A stretch of DNA of 64,000 nt from Macrophomina tecta (taxonomy: Eukaryota; Ascomycota; Dothideomycetes; Botryosphaeriales; Botryosphaeriaceae), in NCBI GenBank assembly GCA_024180945.1, contig JAKSGN010000007.1, forward strand, positions 434,001 to 498,000, in the 5' to 3' direction. A program made the position numbers and the translations under genes. This document shows, piece by piece, positions 1 through 11,025 of this stretch. Under the pieces are notes generated by a model that saw nothing but the letters and a program-made list of their open reading frames with translations, searched no databases and was not told the DNA's origin. Each line of letters starts with the position of its first letter. The first letter of the stretch is position 1.

Positions 1-1008
1 GCTCGGTATTAGGCCTGGGTTTTTGACCATATACGCCATTAACTCCGATGGGTCACCTCCAATGGGGTAGAACCCGAGCCCGGCACTTCGGACGAACTCT
101 TCAAACACATCATGGGTGGCAAGCCGTACGCGATGGCCGTGTTTTGTAGTTCGTTTCCGAGCGCCACAAATGGCTGCACGTCGCCACGGCTGCCAACGAC
201 TTGAATCACGACATTCAGTCGGATCTTCCACGGTTCCTGGAGTACGTATGGCTGAGGAGTGGAGGTAGATAGCTCAGCAGAGGGATACACGTTAAGCGTC
301 GATAACCTGTGGGCGGCTTTTGCGTCAAGATTAACTTCGACACGGCCATCTTGTTATGTTTTTGTCAGCTACTCTATACTGGTCGGGGAAGGGGATTGGC
401 GAGGCTGGCAGACCTTTGACTTCCGTTCTCTCGAGCAAATCCCCGATTATGGGTGGGTCTTGGCATGATGGGGAAATGTACGCTGGGGGGCTTTCATGTC
501 CGGGCGAGGTCGCATCGTCAAGCATATCATAGTTGGAGTTGGAGACAGCAGCGACCGGCTGCTGTCCACTAGCGTGGATCTGGCTCTCCGAAGCAGGCGA
601 CGGGCATGTCGAAGGAATATGGCTTGTGGAATATGCGGCACGGTAAGGAATGTATTGCTGCCCCGATGGGGAGCGGTGCTTAGCGGGTAAGGCCTGATTA
701 GAGGAGTGCAAGCCGGATTGCGGCTCAGTGTCGGATGGGATAGCTCGAGATTGGTGCGCTGCTGGCGGTCTGGAGCTCGAAGGCTGGGGTTGGGCGGCCG
801 TATAAAGTCCCAACTGACTGCTAGCGAACCCGCCTGCTCTCGCAGCATGACCATTGGCAGGAGAGTGGCCGTCGGTGGGAAGCTGGTGAGGGTTCAAAGG
901 CTGTCTTGGGCTACCCATTCCCACTGAAGACAGGTTCAGAGGACGTTTCGAAGGGCGCGATGGTGTCAAGGAAGACAGCAATACCGAATTCAAGCTTTGC
1001 AGAAGCAT
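1..1008 (-). CDS. GT28-family sterol-type glucosyltransferase, N-terminal part, with apparent frameshift; runs off the left edge
   Basis: This is the 5' portion of a UDP-glucose:sterol glucosyltransferase-like gene. Its first exon (1008-414) encodes a Pro/Ser-rich, low-complexity N-terminal region usual in fungal members. A 64 bp intron (413-350) joins ...TEVK to DGRVEVNLD. The second exon carries the diagnostic start of the GT28 fold, [18 protein letters not shown]. Right after GNELQ the frame breaks: the conserved continuation ([16 protein letters not shown], then [12 protein letters not shown]) lies in the next frame, beginning at an A4 run on the coding strand at 142-145. One extra A would restore the family pattern, so this is either a recent single-base deletion or an assembly error. 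The rest of the frame stays open to the window edge. The catalytic C-terminal half is outside the window. Such enzymes glucosylate membrane sterols. The start codon at 1008 is tentative; a Met near 918 is an alternative. Confidence 0.75.
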
Positions 1009-2210
1009 TTATAAGCCTGCGTTCCCAAGTTGTGTGGATAACGAATACGAGTACGTGTGCGCTCCCTTTAGTCTCCCGCCGCTTTCTCGGGGCTTGTGCG
1101 TCTGCGCAAAACACCCGTCCGGCCGCGCTAGCATACCTAACCATTGAGTCCAAACACAGCCACCGGGGTTCTCTCGTCTATGATAGTCCGTAAATAGACG
1201 GCCTTAGTTCTGCCAAATGAGGGATGCTTCGCAAGTCGCTCGGCAACGGTGTGTGATCATCGGCAGGGAGCAGCCGGACGAAAGACTCAGTCATCGCAGT
1301 CAAGGTTTCTGGCAATGCTGGATCTTATGTCAACTGCTGATCATAGCTGTAAGGAGGGAATGATGGTGGTCGGGTTACCCTGCCTTACTAGGGTTTCCAG
1401 GTGAACTGAGACTTCTCGGGCGGAGCTTGATCTCTCCAGCACATCCCGCGATTCGCTCATCTTGAACAAGGAGAAGGCGTCGTCACCGCGAAAACAGCAT
1501 TACAGGAGAGGGTTTTGTGAACAACCGCGATGGATCGTCGCCTCATAACTTGCCAAACGGGACGGGCAGGCAACGTTGTCGTACCTCCAACGACTCGCTG
1601 GCGTTGCGTGGGACTAGATGCACCAATGGTATCGGCATTGGGCAACAGAATCATGGATGACTAGACACTTGCCGCCCAGGACGACTGCCTCCGGTCAGGC
1701 CAATATAGCCCTGGCTGGACGCAGTAGGGTTCACCAATTGCGGACGCCAAAGAAGCCTTATCAACACCAAAGGGTTTCTGAGCAGGCGCCATCGAGCCCA
1801 GGCACAAGTGCGGGCAACGACCCGTGGGCAAAAGGTGTGTTGGAAAGCCTCAGCACGTAGAGGCCACGAGAGGCCCGGCATGGGGTTGTTGCGCCTCGGT
1901 GGAGCAAGGGGCTCGTATGGGAACGGGCCACGCGCCCGCAGTTGCGCGACCGCTGCCGAGGCCTCGCCCGACGTCTGCCTGCCACATGGATTGGCTGCGT
2001 GAAGATGATCCCTTGGCGGTCTTAGGGTGTTAACTAGACTCTCTCGGGGTGGCCTGCTTCTGCAGTGTCCGAATCACCGTCGATCCCTTTCAGTGAATGC
2101 GAATACGCGTATCCGAGCCCTGCCTGGCCCTTTTTCCTTCCTTGAGCTCCTCGTTCCCATCCGCCCTTTCTCCAGCCTTGCCCTTCACCTCTCTCTTCTA
2201 GAACGCGAAT
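1009..2210. other. Intergenic region, no supported gene
   Basis: About 1.2 kb between the divergently transcribed glycosyltransferase and the Zn2Cys6 regulator. Short open frames occur on both strands, but none has a recognisable domain or a consistent exon structure. It probably holds the promoters of both neighbours. The 60 bp before the regulator start are pyrimidine-rich (tccttccttgag, ctctctcttct), as is common in fungal leaders. Confidence 0.5.
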
Positions 2211-3548
2211 ATGGCCCGAAAAGCGCACAACAAATCGCGCCGCGGATGTGTGACGTGCAAGCGCCGCCACATTAAGGTATTGATCGGCCACCGCTCTGCT
2301 CAGGCATGTTGCTGCTAACCGCCTGCTTCTCTCTAGTGCGACGAACAGCATCCAATCTGCACCAACTGCCGCATCTCGCGGCGTGACTGTTTGTATCAGG
2401 AACAGCAGCGTCGGCACCTCCGCTCGCAGCCCTGCACCAGCTCAGCGTCAGCATCGCCGGCGACAAGCGCGTCCGCGGCTGGACTCGCCTCTACTCCGCA
2501 AGATTCCATGCCCGAGACCACGGCCAGCTCGCCGGCGGCCCGCACCGTGCCTCTGGGCCATCGTTATGAGGGCTCTCTTAACCAGTCCGACCCCCTTGGC
2601 GTCCCACTGCCGGAATCGGACCATGTCTCGCCTCATGCTCCGGCCATCAACATGCGCCACATGCAATATCTTTCTCACTTTATCCTGGTCACCTACAACT
2701 CGACCGGCCTCGGTCTTCCGTCGACGGGTGGGCGTAGTGCAATCCATTCGACGGTGGCCGCCGCGTTGGGAAGTCCGCATTTACTGCACGCCATGCTGGC
2801 TTTGGCTGCCATGCACCTGCGCCACCACACGGACGCAGCCGCCTTGCACGCACGCGCTCTGGAGCTGTTCAATGCCACGCCCGGGGCACTGGACGCCGCC
2901 CCCGACTCGGGAGCACCGACATTCCTGTTCGCATCGCTTATCGGCATCTACATGCTTGCCGACGTTTCCCTGTCTTGGCGAGATGATGAAGCCGCATTTC
3001 TCGACCGCTTCATCGAATACGTCGACGTCCACCGGGGCGCGCGCGCCGTGGTCAGCGTTGCCTGGAGTGCTATCGCGCAGTCTGACCTGATTCCGTCCAT
3101 CGCGCCTTTCGAAGAAGACATCCGGCGCTTCGAGCAGTCTCAGCATGCCGGCGAAGGCGATTGCGCTCAGCTCCACGCCTTGGTGCGCGACCTCGAGGCG
3201 GCAGGCACAAGCACGGATACGCTTGAGGCCTACAAGGGCGCTATTAAGTACCTCCAATGGGGCTTTGAGTTAGAAGCACGGCTGCGACCATCTCAGCACG
3301 CGCCATCTCCAGGCGCGATCTTCGCGTGGCCAATCATGCTGCCCGCCAATTTCATCACGCTGCTGCAACAGCGGCGGCCGGAATCGCTGGTCATTCTTGC
3401 GCACTATGGCGCGCTACTACACCGGCACCGGGAGCTTTGGATGGTGGGTGACATTGGCGCCAAGGTCGTCTGCGCTATCACTGCGCTGCTGGGGAGATAC
3501 TGGCAGCCCTGGCTCGAGAGACCAAATGCTATTGTAATGGGAGGCTGA
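2211..3548 (+). CDS. Zn2Cys6 transcription factor, UPC2-like
   Basis: A fungal binuclear-zinc-cluster regulator of about 425 residues in two exons (2211-2276, 2337-3548; 60 bp intron). The intron falls inside the zinc cluster, which is why a single-frame reading misses the DNA-binding domain. The spliced N-terminus has six cysteines spaced C-x2-C-x6-C-x6-C-x2-C-x6-C: CVTCKRRHIKC, then DEQHPICTNC, then RISRRDC. The lead-in SRRGCVTCKRRHIKCDE resembles the sterol-uptake regulators UPC2/ECM22. The middle is Ser/Ala/Pro-rich. The C-terminal half, with an LLHAMLALAAMHLRHH segment, looks like the hydrophobic regulatory domain of that group. It is convergent with the RTA1-like gene, whose stop codon is 29 bp away. 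Members sense sterols or control lipid genes, so regulation of the membrane-protein neighbour is possible, but this is inference. The family call is firm; the specific role is not. Confidence 0.85.
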
Positions 3549-3577
3549 GCCGTGCACGATATACCACCCGCTTGCTT

Positions 3578-4570
3578 CTACGCCAAGCAATTTACACGCA
3601 CATTATCCTTTGCCGTCATATCCGCCGCGCTCCCTAGCGGGAGATGCTCGTTCTCCGCGTTGATGCTCCGGTCCTTCTGCCGCAGCAAGACGCCCAGCTC
3701 CCCCGGGTGCACGACATTCAGCACCACAAGCGCCACGAACATGAGCAGCGCATCGAAGATGTACAGGAATGCCTCGTGCGTGATGATGTACCCGTCGAGC
3801 CCCTCGCAGTACTCCACCACCCTTACGAGGCTGCGTACCATGATCAGCATGCTGACGGCGTAGAGGACGCGCATGTACCTGCGCCAGCACTGCGACACGT
3901 CCGCCTCAAGCGACGCCGGCGTCGGGCTGCGCGACATCCTCTTCTGAAACACTGCCGCCGTCCCAATAAACCCCGCGAAGACGACCAGCTGCGCGATCAA
4001 GCCGAATATAGTGAGCCCCTTTCCGGCATTCGTCAGAAACGAGGTGTCGCCCCCTTTGGTGCTGCTGAAGGCGGCCGCCGTACTCATGCCGCCTCCACCG
4101 CCCTGGACCGTGATGCACAGAATGTCGCCGCAGACGAAGGCCTTGGTGAGCCGGCGCCGGGATATCGGCGAACGTGACTCGCCGCCGGTGAGCTGGATGA
4201 TACGGCCAAGCACCATGTAGATACTGGCGGCGAACAGACTCGGAGCGAGGAGCAGGTAAGAGTTCTGAATGGCGTACGGCATGAGCGTATACTGGTCGAA
4301 TGGCTGAGACGCAGAGGCGGCACGACAGGCATAGCCGATGAACTCCACTATTGTTGCATGTCCGTTAGTTCAGGTCGGATGGAGAGGGCGGCGCCTTTGG
4401 AGGGTTGACAAACTTGCTCCGCCGACGACCAGAGCGGTCATAAACCAACTTCTCCGCCGGATCATTTGCCACAAGTGAAATCCAGTTGTTGCGACGAATA
4501 GCAGGCAAAAGATGACTGCGCCGGCTTTCGTCGGCCGATAGTCGTAGAGGGGGTATCCACGGCTCGGCAT
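3578..4570 (-). CDS. RTA1-like lipid-translocating exporter family protein
   Basis: A polytopic membrane protein of about 308 residues in two exons (4570-4414, 4347-3578; 66 bp intron with GTTTGT donor and AATAG acceptor). The reading MPSRGYPLYDYRPTKAGAVIF, then FEFIGY-like (here MEFIGYACR), then YAIQNSYLLLAPSLFAASIYM, LGRII and GDILCITVQGGGGGM is the signature run of the RTA1 family (7-TM, Rta1/Rsb1). Hydrophobic segments near LIAQLVVFAGFIGTAAVF, YAVSMLIMVRSLVRVVEY and EAFLYIFDALLMFVALVVLN complete about seven helices. A conserved HPGELG motif follows the last helix. Family members confer resistance to azoles or 7-aminocholesterol, or move sphingoid long-chain bases across the plasma membrane. 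The convergent neighbour is a UPC2-like regulator, suggesting a lipid or sterol-stress context. Confidence 0.88.
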
Positions 4571-5130
4571 CTTGCAGATTCTTGCCCGGATATGAAATAG
4601 AGATTCTTAAGCAGGTATCGAGGCTGGGCGTAAGGGGCTTGGAGAACCGTGTGTATGCCGATGAGCAGTGCGGGACGGAGGTGGAATTGTTTGGAGCGCG
4701 GATGGGATGGTGCTGTTCATCGAGCAGTTATTTGAACGTGGGCAAGCCAAGAGGGTTAAGTGCTAATTGTGGACTTCCCGCATCATGGCGCAGCTGCATT
4801 TGTCGATGTAATGCATGTATCCGCGGCAAAAAGGATATTACGAGGTTGTGGTGCTAAATACGCCTGTCTTACCAGCTGCGCTAAACGAATACGCGGAACT
4901 TGTTCGATGGAGGCTGAGGAGCCCCGAGAATTCGCCTCCTCAGGCTTAAACCAACCTACGCTCAGACTATCCCGACAGAGTTTCACATCTGGCTTCATGA
5001 TGTGCTTTCCCTTTGATTGGCATAATGGATGAATGTAAGGCACACTGGAGGAGAATCCAGGAGTGGTTATTTTAGTCAATCTATTCCAACGCGGCACCCG
5101 CGTCCGCTTAGCCAAACATTGTCCTCTATC
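4571..5130. other. Intergenic region, no supported gene
   Basis: About 560 bp between the RTA1 5' end and the 3' end of the STAND-domain-like gene. Only short open frames without recognisable features are present. It likely holds the RTA1 promoter. Confidence 0.5.
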
Positions 5131-6444
5131 CTACTTAGCAGGCCGGTTGGGTGGCGGGATATCGTCAATGTTGTCTGTTCCCCGGCCCCCTAGCGGCCTC
5201 TCTTCCCATGTCGGTGGTCCCTCAGCACGCATCCACATTCTTCGATCTCCCGGGATTTCCCCCTCTCCGTGCCGCGGGCGATCCACCTCATGCATCAAAT
5301 CAGATTGGCTTCCTGCGGGCCTTGCAGCGGGAGCAGGACTGGAGCCTGGGCCATGCGTGACGGGACTGCCGACGTCTCTATCATCTCCCTCAACGTTGGG
5401 GTGGTACCGGCCGCATCTGTAGCAGTACCTCAAGTCGGGGGATGTTGATGGATCGTTCGGAATGGGAGACGTGAATGGAACCTCCACTAGACTCCTACCC
5501 TGTTGCCCACCCGTGCCATTCTCACGACCACTGCTAGGGCCGCTGCTGGGGCCTGTTGGCGGCGGCTCTGGAGGTGCAGGAGATGTGCTCGGGGAACGCC
5601 GGGAAGACGACGACGGGGCCGTCCATGAGGTGCCTGTCTCGGACACCGACACAGACGAGGCCTGGCGGGCTTGCTGCCTCCGGATCCGCTTTTCTCTTCT
5701 GCGGTTCCCCGATTCATGGACCTCATTCGAACCATTTCGGCCACCATTTGACGGAACCGCGACTCGTCTTCAGCCTGCGAAGGGTTGCTTTCGGTCAAGA
5801 CGTTACTCTGCCGCTCCCAAGCACGCTCAAGTCTTTTAAAGCTCTTCTCCATGGCTTCCCTGCAAAAAGGTAGAAAGAGTCAGCTGCCGGCACATATACC
5901 GTGGCTACGGCGTCAATACTCACAACCGCTCCTCGAGCTCAGGCGAGACCACCGCCATTACGCTCGCCTTGTGCCGCAAGGCTCCGTAAATGACAAGAGA
6001 CATGCATAGCTGCACCGACGTCTTGACCCTCTCCAGCTGTGCGAGTATCTCATTCACCTCTCTCTTTTGGAACAGCCACATCCACCGAGCAGTCGCGCGC
6101 TGCAGTTTTCCCTCGCCGTGCCTCTTGCTCATCGGGCGCAGCCGCTTCGTAATGATCGCATTTGTCTTGGAGAGCAGGGTTTCGCTGCTGTTGCGCAGGC
6201 TCTGGTTGATTCCTTTCGCCCTCACCTGCACAGCTGTCGGCGACTCGTCGGTTGTAAGAGCGGTGTCGAAGAGGAGGATGATGTTGCCGCAATTTTTGGC
6301 CTCGTCTCCCACTGCTTCCATCTCTTCTTTGGTGTATGTAAGCGTCCTACGATAGTACTTGAGCTTACGTCCCGCACGGACGAACTCCTTCGAGATGGTA
6401 ATGAGGGAGGCGACACCGCCTGCAATGGCGAATATCTCGGCCAT
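5131..6444 (-). CDS. Hypothetical protein with a STAND-type fungal N-terminal domain
   Basis: I recognise the N-terminus only. MAEIFAIAGGVASLITISKE followed by a helical region (YYRRTLTYTKEEMEAVGDEA, then NIILLFDTAL) resembles the fungal N-terminal domain found before NACHT/NB-ARC modules in STAND proteins. Exon 1 is 6444-5924. A well-formed intron (GTGAGT...TTTTTGCAG, 5923-5860) leads to ALEAMEKSFKRLERAWERQ, a charged helical segment. The frame must then change. A 59 bp intron at 5752-5694 (GTCAAA...GAAGAG) would join it to the Ser/Pro-rich third exon (5693-5131) and give about 396 residues, but this second intron has weak signals. The C-terminal part contains a small Cys pair (YCYRCGRYHP). 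No nucleotide-binding domain follows, so this is a stand-alone or truncated family member. Function unknown. Confidence 0.6.
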
Positions 6445-6472
6445 TGTGTTCGCTCAAGGGGTGAACTCGGCC

Positions 6473-6528
6473 AAAAAAAAAAAAAAAAAAAAAAAAAGAA
6501 AAAAAAAGAAAGAAAGAAAGAAAGAAAG
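6473..6528. repeat. A-rich microsatellite ending in (GAAA)n
   Basis: A run of about 24 adenines is followed by A-rich sequence and five or more GAAA units. It lies 28 bp upstream of the start of the STAND-domain-like gene, so on that gene's strand it is a poly-T tract in the promoter or leader. Long dA:dT tracts disfavour nucleosomes, so a promoter role is possible. Length is prone to sequencing error. Confidence 0.9.
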
Positions 6529-7565
6529 ACGGAATCAATTAAGGAGTCGGGAAGGGAAGGAGAATTTAAGAAGGGGGGAAAAAAGAGGGAGAAAGAGCTG
6601 GTGAAGCTGAGAGGGCATGGCACGCAAGGCTGAGACGGCTTTTTGCAAAGTTCATCGCCACAACCCCGCTCCGCACGCATGATGGTGATAGGGCTATTGC
6701 CGCCAGGGTAGCATGCGCGCAGCCAATTTCAACATTGTAGGGCTCACTCAAACGTATTCAGCACCCGTTCACTGTCTTGAAGCTTAATATACTTCGCTTA
6801 TTAAGCAGCTACAAACAAGCCAACCAGACCAAGCACATAACCCGCACGGACAAGTTAAGCTGCCATACAGACGGGATCTTGATCTTGAATTAGATCTTGA
6901 GGCTGGGAGCCCTGAGTACAATTCCACGATGTTTATAGAGAAGGCCTGCACCGATCGGCCCTAGGAGGCTAGGGCGCCGTGGTTACACGAAAGGGAACCA
7001 CTATACCTCATGGCCGATTCTACGCCATGTTGGCGCTGACCAAGTCGGTGAACTTCTCCAGAAAACCTCCGCACCGGAGATGAGGACGATTCTCTACGGA
7101 TGGTCAATGCCGCTTACAGAACAGATCTTATTTGCTCATTAACTTAGATCTTATAGCTTCTGCATTACTCTGCATACATCAGCACCTATGCGTTTCACTT
7201 TATTGCATGCTCTCTAGTGTTTTGCGGAACGAACGCATCATAAACCAGAAACATAGATGCGTAATGATTGGCATTAGTATGGGCTAACGTAGCAGTTGTA
7301 TCTTCGCATTTAATGGCTGTTGCACAGACACTAAGGTATGCCGGCTCTGCTGGCCCTTGGGGATATTCGTTCTTGTGGTGCTTCTTTGCGCACGGCGCCC
7401 TCGGCATACCAGATCATAAGACCGTTGTGCCTGCGGATTGTAGCGAATCTATATAATGAGAATGCTCCAAAGGCAGCTCTTTCGAAGAATCAGCTTTTAG
7501 TTTCTCCAGAATATAACTCCAACATGACGCGAACTACCCCCGCTCATCCAGCGAGTCCGTTGGTC
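6529..7565. other. Intergenic region, AT-rich, no supported gene
   Basis: About 1 kb of mostly AT-rich sequence between the STAND-like gene start and the end of the regulator at 7566. No frame longer than about 110 codons and no recognisable motif. From about 6790 to 7260 it is rich in TA steps, which could reflect old degenerate repeat sequence, but no repeat family can be named. Confidence 0.45.
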
Positions 7566-10378
7566 TCAGCGGGTTGTTCTGACCTCCCTGCCCTGTTGTC
7601 TCGTAGTGCTCTCAATCAGCGCCATCAGCTCGTCGGGGGTCATGTCGCCTATGCTCAAGCCCGGCGGCGAGAGGAATGAGCCATTGTTGCCATTGCCGGT
7701 GCTGAAGTCCGAGGCCGAAGAGGTGGCCGAGAGGGACAGCGCTGTTTCGAGATGGACAGATGACGACAGGTCGTCCGGTGTCAGAAGGCCGGTTGCTCCC
7801 GAATTTGAGAGAGGATGCACGGCAGGACCGCCGGGAAAGAGATTGGTGCTGTTGTTGACGCTATTGCTGTGACTGCGAGTATTGACGGGACTGTCGAGAA
7901 TGTCCGTAGAGTAAGAGGAGCTAATGCTGGAGGGGAGGGAAGTGCCGGAAGAAGTATACAGGATGCGGTGGGCCAGGGCGGAGATGTGGTTTACGTCTGC
8001 GAAGAAGTCGAAGGAGCCCCGTTGGTTAGTTGCGAGACGACCGAAGAGGCCGCAGGCGAGGCCAAGATAGGCGAGGTCTGACTGATTGCCATTTGGCTTG
8101 ATGACAGCAATAAAGAGGATGGTAGTGGCAAGAAGGGGAATGTGGATTAGCGGCCTGGGCGAGCTAGGATCAGCAACTAGCGGACGGAGGGGATAAATTG
8201 ATGAAGAGGGCGTTGAGCTTACCAATCGAGGTCGGGGTGGTGCACCTCGACGGTCTGTGTCAGACGGAGGACATCTTTGGCCGCGTCGGTGGATTCTCGA
8301 ACGGAAGACGAATACTGTGACAAAGCCGTAGTCGGTATGGAAGCTTTCCACCACACAGCCCATCGATGGATGGCCATCATGGCCTCCAGGTACTGCAATG
8401 TCACCTCAAGGCGGATGCGGTCAGCACCGTGGGTCGGTGACCCAGATTGATAGCTGCCGGGAAGCGATTCCCTCCACGACTCCAATGTCTTATGGAGCGA
8501 GCCAAGGGACCGCAGCGTGCCCTGCGGTGACTGCCTAAGCGAATTCCGGCTGTAAAGAGCCTTGACGATCAGGGCGCAAAGACGCGCGTACCGATACCGG
8601 ATCACCTCCCACCCGGTGTTGTCAATGAAGGCATTGGACTGGGCGTTGCCTCGCCTTTTTACCGGAGGAGGTAGCACAATAAAGTCGTCATCAATCATCT
8701 AAGTAATCAGCTGTTGTACCCTCTCCCTAAATGTTGCAATGACTTGTAATGTTTTTTTCCTAAGGAGAAGGGGCTCACCATTGGCAGCCCAAAGCGCATG
8801 GCGAAGGGCTTTTCGATTGAGTAGACGATCCAGAAGATTGTCCTCAGGCATTCGGCTTCTTCCTCGCTGTGGGCTGGGGGGGTTGCGGTTCGCGAGTGGT
8901 AGAACCCAAGTAGCCGCAGAGTGTGGGCGGCGTCCGTAAGCAAAGCCCGAGTTGTGTCCGTATCGCAGAGACGGCTTGCAAATATTAGCAGTGCCGTTAG
9001 TGCCTAAATTAACTACAGTCAGTGTGAGGGTTCTTCAACCCGCAGGAATAAGCATTTAAGATTGATGGACGAGGATCCAGCTGTTGGCCGGGCGCCTCGG
9101 GGAACGAACCTGCGCTTTCATGACCGACGGCTGTCTCTTTTTCAGCCGCTCCCACTGCCGTAAACCTTCTCGGAAATAGCCCATGTACGTGGACGGGTGT
9201 ACGGTCGACGCTCCACCAGCGTCATATTCCCTTTGTGAAAGTAGAGTAGATCCAATTGCAAGCACACCGTGTATGAGGGCTACAAGGGGCACCGGAGCGT
9301 TTGCAGGGCAAATCAGGAAATCTCTTAGACCTAATTCAAACTCCTCTCGTTTGACGAACGGGCTGTACCAATGGTAGTGGGCGAAAAAAGCTATCGACAG
9401 GCGTCAGCAGCTGGCTTGTCCCGTAATCTCACGGAGAAACAACCTTGGATGGACCTGTCAAAGTTGTCGCAGTGTTGCGTCTCTGGCCCGCCCAGCGTCT
9501 GCGGGATACCTGAGGAGCCTCGATCAGACGCAGACTGCTTCACCTTCATTAAAAGCCGGTTCGAGATGAGAGCAGCAGTCTTCTTGGTCTCGCGATCCTC
9601 CATGTGTGCATCCAGAAACACGAGAGGGCCAAGCGTCGATGTATCGCAGCACATGACAGTCTCCCACTCCTTGCTCCACAGCACATCTGGGCCCAAGCAC
9701 GGTTTGTGGTCCAAAGGGTGACCCTCGCCTTCACTGTCCGGCGACACGTCCGCAAACAAGATCTCTTCCTGTAATGAACAGCCTGGCCGGCAAGACTGTG
9801 CCGAGTCGTTATGCGAAAGATCGAGGCTGGGTGAGGACTGCGGATGCGCCCTCGCCGGAGGCATGGACGCCGTGAATAAGCTGCTAGGAGCAAATGTCAA
9901 CCGTATTTCCGCTTCCTATGCTGAGAATGCATACTTACGCCCGAACGGCCTCTCCATCACTCAGCTCGCCCCGGGTTCTGTAGTCATGAAATTCTATGTC
10001 GAAGTATCCCCCGCCTCCAAAGCTGCCGACTTCCATGTGGGCAGGAGACGGCGTAGGAGAGAGCTGAGCCCATCCCAATACTGAGGAGCGTTTACTGTGT
10101 GCGGTGGATGCGGAGGGGATGTCGTATTGGCACGCCAAGTTGGACTTCTGAGTCCGCAGTCAGTTTGTTTTTTTGGCTGCGTGGTTGGTGGGGTGGGTCG
10201 GACTCTGCACTGTGAGCATGGGCTGCTGCCGTCACCTGAACTTGTTGATCAGCTGGCGATTGGAAGGAGCATGCGGTGTCTGGAGCCCACATCTTGTTTT
10301 CCGTTGTTTGCAGGTGGTGCAGGCACCTTTTCGTCGGGTAATTTTGCGCACAGGCTTGGAGTTCGAGGAAGCCTCCAT
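7566..10378 (-). CDS. Zn2Cys6 transcription factor with fungal-specific TF domain; candidate pathway regulator
   Basis: Eight exons can be joined into 782 residues: 10378-10291, 10235-10204, 10147-9939, 9883-9444, 9390-9110, 9003-8779, 8698-8223, 8163-7566. All seven introns are 53-106 bp. The zinc cluster is split over the first three exons: RRKGACTTCKQRKTRC, then DGSSPCSQCR, then KSNLACQYDIP. This gives C-x2-C-x6-C-x5-C-x2-C-x6-C, with the usual basic linker after it. The middle homology region is clear: FFAHYHWYSPFVKREEFE, then TYMGYFREGLRQW, LTALLIFASRLCDTD, ECLRTIFWIVYSIEKPFAMR and a run of amphipathic helices to about residue 620. The tail is Ser/Asn-rich. It is the first gene of the chain-elongation locus and is transcribed away from the isomerase. 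Pathway-specific regulators of this type often sit inside fungal metabolite clusters; that assignment here is inference. Confidence 0.85.
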
Positions 10379-11025
10379 AATGCTCTCTGGGAGTGGAAGC
10401 GCTAAGCGCACACGGGCCTATATGGAGAATCTTTTCTTTATTTTGTTCTAGCACCGTCGTGGCATCCTTGGGATTAGCCGGCAAGTAAGTGGGATGGCAC
10501 CGTAGGTCGGAGCGTATTTTGAACGTTATCGATTGTGGAGAAGTGCTTCCGAGCCGCCTCTCGAGGATGCGCATCCCCGTCTCATCATGCTGTACAACCA
10601 GCCATTCGGCCACCATGCTGTTCTGAGACGCGCCGTATACGGGCTCACGGGCGGGCCGCAGCGGACCCGTCCGCAGAGCCCGCGACGGGGGCGGCCAAGA
10701 ACCTAAACACCGGATTAGTCTGGGCCCAGAAGGATGATGGGCTAGCGGGACGGGGCAGGATTTAGCCGCTTAGTTCTCCTGGCAATGAACAGGCGGAGGG
10801 ACAATGATGACTGGAAGAGCAATCGTACGGCACGGCTTACAACAGATTACGTTTGGCCCTTACATATTTTATCCTCCAGTCAGCGCTGGCCGGGTGGGGA
10901 CGCCGCCCCGCCTGCCGCCACCAAGCACCCAAACGCCCCGTGAAAAAAAAAGCTGAGGAATGCGGGTTCCGCATGCCATCCGAGGATTGCGTGGACGAGC
11001 AGTGTGCGCGAGAGGGCTGACGATG
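10379..11025. other. Intergenic region upstream of the regulator, downstream of the isomerase
   Basis: About 650 bp holding the regulator promoter and the isomerase 3' flank. It contains one CGGACC hexamer (10662-10667), within gcggacccgtccgc, a near-palindrome with half-sites typical of zinc-cluster targets. A pyrimidine-rich T stretch occurs on the regulator strand near 10430. No gene seen. Confidence 0.45.
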
